Positions 4,891 through 6,147 of a stretch of DNA of 6,147 nt are shown here, in pieces. The stretch is from positions 1 through 6,147 of the forward strand of contig VBJK01000038.1 of NCBI GenBank assembly GCA_005879655.1. The letters run 5' to 3'. A program made the position numbers and the translations under genes. Source of the stretch: Chloroflexota bacterium (GTDB lineage: Bacteria > Chloroflexota > Ktedonobacteria > Ktedonobacterales > Ktedonobacteraceae). Position 1 is the stretch's first letter. Every line of letters starts with the position of its first letter. The notes under the pieces were generated by a model. The model worked only from the letters and a program-made list of their open reading frames with translations. It had not been told where the DNA came from and did not search any database.

Positions 4891-5208
4891 GGCTCCCCAT
4901 CCGTAGAGTTGCAACAGGCTCCACCCGGCGACACGGGTAGTGGCCAGCCAGATCAAGCACATCCCGGCAATCTGAGTATCTGCGACATCCTTTGGCCCCG
5001 AATCTCTATTGGTCTTTTGTAGAAGCAGACGGACAGTGGCGCGGAGCTGCTCCTCTGGGTCTGTGTTCTCTTGCTCTATCTGCTGGCTGAAGGTTATGCG
5101 GAGCTGCTCAAATTGGGTACTCCCCAATCCTTCGTGTGCAATCCGGGCAGCCTCCAACGCAAGTCGCTGCACCGTGTCATCGGGGTCCCATTGCGCCATG
5201 CTTGCCAT
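4879..5208 (-). CDS. Small helical protein of unknown function
   Basis: The chosen start gives 109 residues (MASMAQWDPD). GGAG at 5214-5217 is 5 bases before this ATG. The upstream in-frame ATG at 5238 has no ribosome site and lies only a few bases after the predicted transcription start. The sequence is mostly helical: residues 11-25 (DTVQRLALEAARIAH), 33-46 and 51-65 (PEEQLRATVRLLLQK). Then comes a more hydrophobic segment at about 76-101 (DTQIAGMCLIWLATT, GWSLLQLYGW), too polar in places to be a sure membrane helix. The last residues are encoded by a dispersed repeat module and a hairpin, so the C-terminus may have been added or changed by the repeat. The family is unknown. The TPR gene lies upstream on the same strand, but the strong promoter here points to separate transcription. 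Confidence 0.65.
   Translation of the reverse strand: MASMAQWDPDDTVQRLALEAARIAHEGLGSTQFEQLRITFSQQIEQENTDPEEQLRATVRLLLQKTNRDSGPKDVADTQIAGMCLIWLATTRVAGWSLLQLYGWGAALP
4882..4898. repeat. Alternative hairpin overlapping the terminator-like stem
   Basis: GGGGAGC (4882-4888), loop GCG, GCTCCCC (4892-4898): a perfect 7-bp stem. Its left arm is also the right arm of the 4864-4890 hairpin, so three copies of the same 7 bases in alternating orientation offer two competing folds. Its right arm enters the right repeat module. Confidence 0.5.
4894..4912. repeat. Right repeat module, second copy
   Basis: TCCCCATCCGTAGAGTTGC is identical to 2468-2486. Looser similarity continues (GCAACAGGCTCCAC against GCGAACCTGGTCCAC). 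Here it lies inside the minus-strand gene and encodes residues about 99-105 (LQLYGWG). Confidence 0.7.
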
Positions 5209-5213
5209 TTTGA

Positions 5214-5217
5214 CTCC
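5214..5217 (-). promoter_or_regulatory. Ribosome binding site that sets the start at 5208
   Basis: GGAG (minus strand) lies 5 bases before ATG 5206-5208, with AGGAAAG a little further upstream. The upstream ATG at 5236-5238 has no such site, so this decides the start. Confidence 0.5.
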
Positions 5218-5249
5218 AATCTTTCCTAAAAACCTCATCTCTAGGGCTT

Positions 5250-5258
5250 ATTATATCA
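5250..5258 (-). promoter_or_regulatory. Extended -10 promoter with consensus TATAAT
   Basis: TGA-TATAAT on the minus strand is a perfect extended -10. No -35 resembling TTGACA is found at 16-18 bp, as is usual for this class. Transcription would begin near 5242, giving a leader of about 35 bases to the ATG at 5208. Confidence 0.65.
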
Positions 5259-5265
5259 CTTTTTT

Positions 5266-5306
5266 GATAGAGATAACAGTGACTTTCGATTGAGATAGGT
5301 GATACT
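5266..5306. repeat. Imperfect direct repeat upstream of the promoter
   Basis: Two 19-base units (5266-5284 and 5288-5306) share GAT-nn-AGATA and similar ends (GTGACT, GATACT), spaced 22 bases start to start, about two helical turns. They lie just upstream of the -10 at 5250-5258, where an activator or repressor could bind the same DNA face. Confidence 0.35.
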
Positions 5307-5338
5307 ATAAACGAACGTTTTTACCGAAATCGAGACCT

Positions 5339-6147
5339 TTATTTTCCACGCCGCAACAGGAGAGAGAGAGGAGAAAGCCATCGGGGAAAACTTCTGGATT
5401 GAGCACTCCTATTTGCTTCAAGCGCATGCTGAAGAGCCACGTAATTGCCTCGGATGACCTGTGTATCAGGATGGTTGGCTCCTAACACTTGCTCATAAAT
5501 CTCAAGCGCCCGCCTCAACAAAGGCTCAGCCTCCAAGTACTTCCCCTGGGTCTGATAGAGCATAGCCAGATTGTTCAGGCTCCTCGCCGTGTCGGTATGA
5601 TCCGCTCCCAATTGCTGCTCGTAAATCTCAAGCGCCCGCCTCAACAAAGGCTCAGCCTCCAAGTACTTCCCCTGGGTCTGATAGAGCATGGCCAGATTGT
5701 TCAGGCTCATCGCCGTGTCGGGATGATCCGCTCCCAATTGCTGCTCGTAAATCTCAAGCGCCCGCCTCAACAAAGGCTCAGCCTCCAAGTATCGTGCACG
5801 AGCATCCAGGTAGTATCCTACCTGATTGAGCATTCTTGCTACCACAGGATTGCTCATGTCTTCCTGCTCAATCCAGACCACGCACTCCATCGCATGAGGC
5901 AACCACTGTTCACAGGCATTCCACTCTGTCACATCACTCACCTTCGGACAGGAGGCATTGACTGTCCCCACTGCCCGTTCCTTCCACTCCTTCTCAGCTT
6001 CATTTTCCATACTATCACGTAACACCGCCTGTACCAGCCGATGAACGGATAGCATCTGTGTTCGAGGATCACGTTGGATCAGAGAATAGGCACGTAACGC
6101 CTCAATGGCCTGACTGAGCCTGAAAGGGTCAGCGGCTACTGGTTCCA
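5339..6147 (-). CDS. TPR protein, C-terminal part (NB-ARC/STAND type)
   Basis: The frame is open to the right edge, so the gene starts outside the window; 268 residues are visible. Numbering from the edge, residues 9-44 (SQAIEALRAYSLI, then LSVHRLVQAVLRD) resemble the winged-helix end of NB-ARC/STAND ATPases. The ATP-binding part would lie off the window. Residues 102-227 are three 42-residue TPR units (NNLAMLYQTQGKYLEAEPLL, RRALEIYEQQLGADH), six helices expected to bind a protein partner. A capping helix and a basic, Ser-rich tail (RSFPRWLSPLSLLLRRGK) end the protein. In the family, the ATPase acts as a switch and the repeats sense or bind a partner; signalling and phage-defence roles are known. 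An internal ATG at 6055 is not the true start, because the frame and the domain continue upstream. No clear terminator follows the stop at 5339. Two of the repeats are nearly identical at DNA level. Confidence 0.85.
   Translation of the reverse strand, partial: EPVAADPFRLSQAIEALRAYSLIQRDPRTQMLSVHRLVQAVLRDSMENEAEKEWKERAVGTVNASCPKVSDVTEWNACEQWLPHAMECVVWIEQEDMSNPVVARMLNQVGYYLDARARYLEAEPLLRRALEIYEQQLGADHPDTAMSLNNLAMLYQTQGKYLEAEPLLRRALEIYEQQLGADHTDTARSLNNLAMLYQTQGKYLEAEPLLRRALEIYEQVLGANHPDTQVIRGNYVALQHALEANRSAQSRSFPRWLSPLSLLLRRGK
5501..5791 (-). repeat. 126-bp tandem repeats coding for TPR units
   Basis: Units 5501-5626 and 5627-5752 differ at only three of 126 bases by direct comparison. A third, partial copy (5753-5791) is identical for 39 bases and then diverges. 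The unit equals 42 codons, so copy-number change keeps the frame. The low divergence points to recent duplication or gene conversion. Confidence 0.9.

Noticed and set aside
5489..6022. A 177-codon plus-strand frame with internal repeats
   Set aside because: Its repeats are the antisense of the TPR units, and the minus-strand frame is a clear TPR protein.

Overview
The window looks like an accessory or gene-poor stretch of a bacterial chromosome. It carries a tyrosine recombinase, a pentapeptide-repeat/HNH nuclease, the C-terminal part of a tetratricopeptide (TPR) protein of the STAND/NB-ARC type, and several small genes that I cannot assign. The 42-residue TPR style, the NB-ARC-like winged-helix end before it, the AGGAG ribosome sites and the short palindromic repeats best fit a Ktedonobacter-like member of the Chloroflexota. 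A cyanobacterium or actinobacterium cannot be excluded. The integrase is visibly richer in G+C (positions 901-960 are 41/60 G+C) than the nuclease gene (3841-3900 are 24/60), which fits genes of mixed origin.

Layout, left to right. 1-136 (minus) is the start of a small membrane protein that runs off the window. 421-1455 (minus) is a complete tyrosine recombinase with all catalytic residues. 1834-2514 (plus) is an unrecognised Trp-rich protein that appears to carry a one-base deletion near 2289-2311; the likely ancestral stop is at 2370-2372, and the present reading frame runs on into a repeat element. 2501-3232 (minus) is a three-helix membrane protein with a cytoplasmic domain. It is divergent from 3424-4332 (plus), an HNH nuclease with seven N-terminal pentapeptide repeats and a linker motif (QLSLF) matching the bacterial sliding-clamp binding consensus. 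4531-4857 (plus) is a very acidic 108-residue protein. 4879-5208 (minus) is a 109-residue helical protein with a very good extended -10 promoter. 5339-6147 (minus) is the C-terminal part of the NB-ARC/TPR protein, with near-identical 126-bp tandem repeats.

The most unusual structure is a two-module repeat. At 2427-2486 the modules lie next to each other, 6 bp apart. At 4445-4479 and 4894-4912 the same modules flank the 108-residue acidic gene, 414 bp apart. A strong hairpin, an alternative overlapping hairpin and further inverted repeats surround that second locus.

No operon links these genes clearly: most are divergent or convergent and appear to have their own promoters. Joint action is only an inference. 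An integrase, a nuclease and a STAND-type TPR protein together would fit a mobile or defence-related neighbourhood, but no known defence system is complete here. No tRNA, rRNA or CRISPR array was seen.
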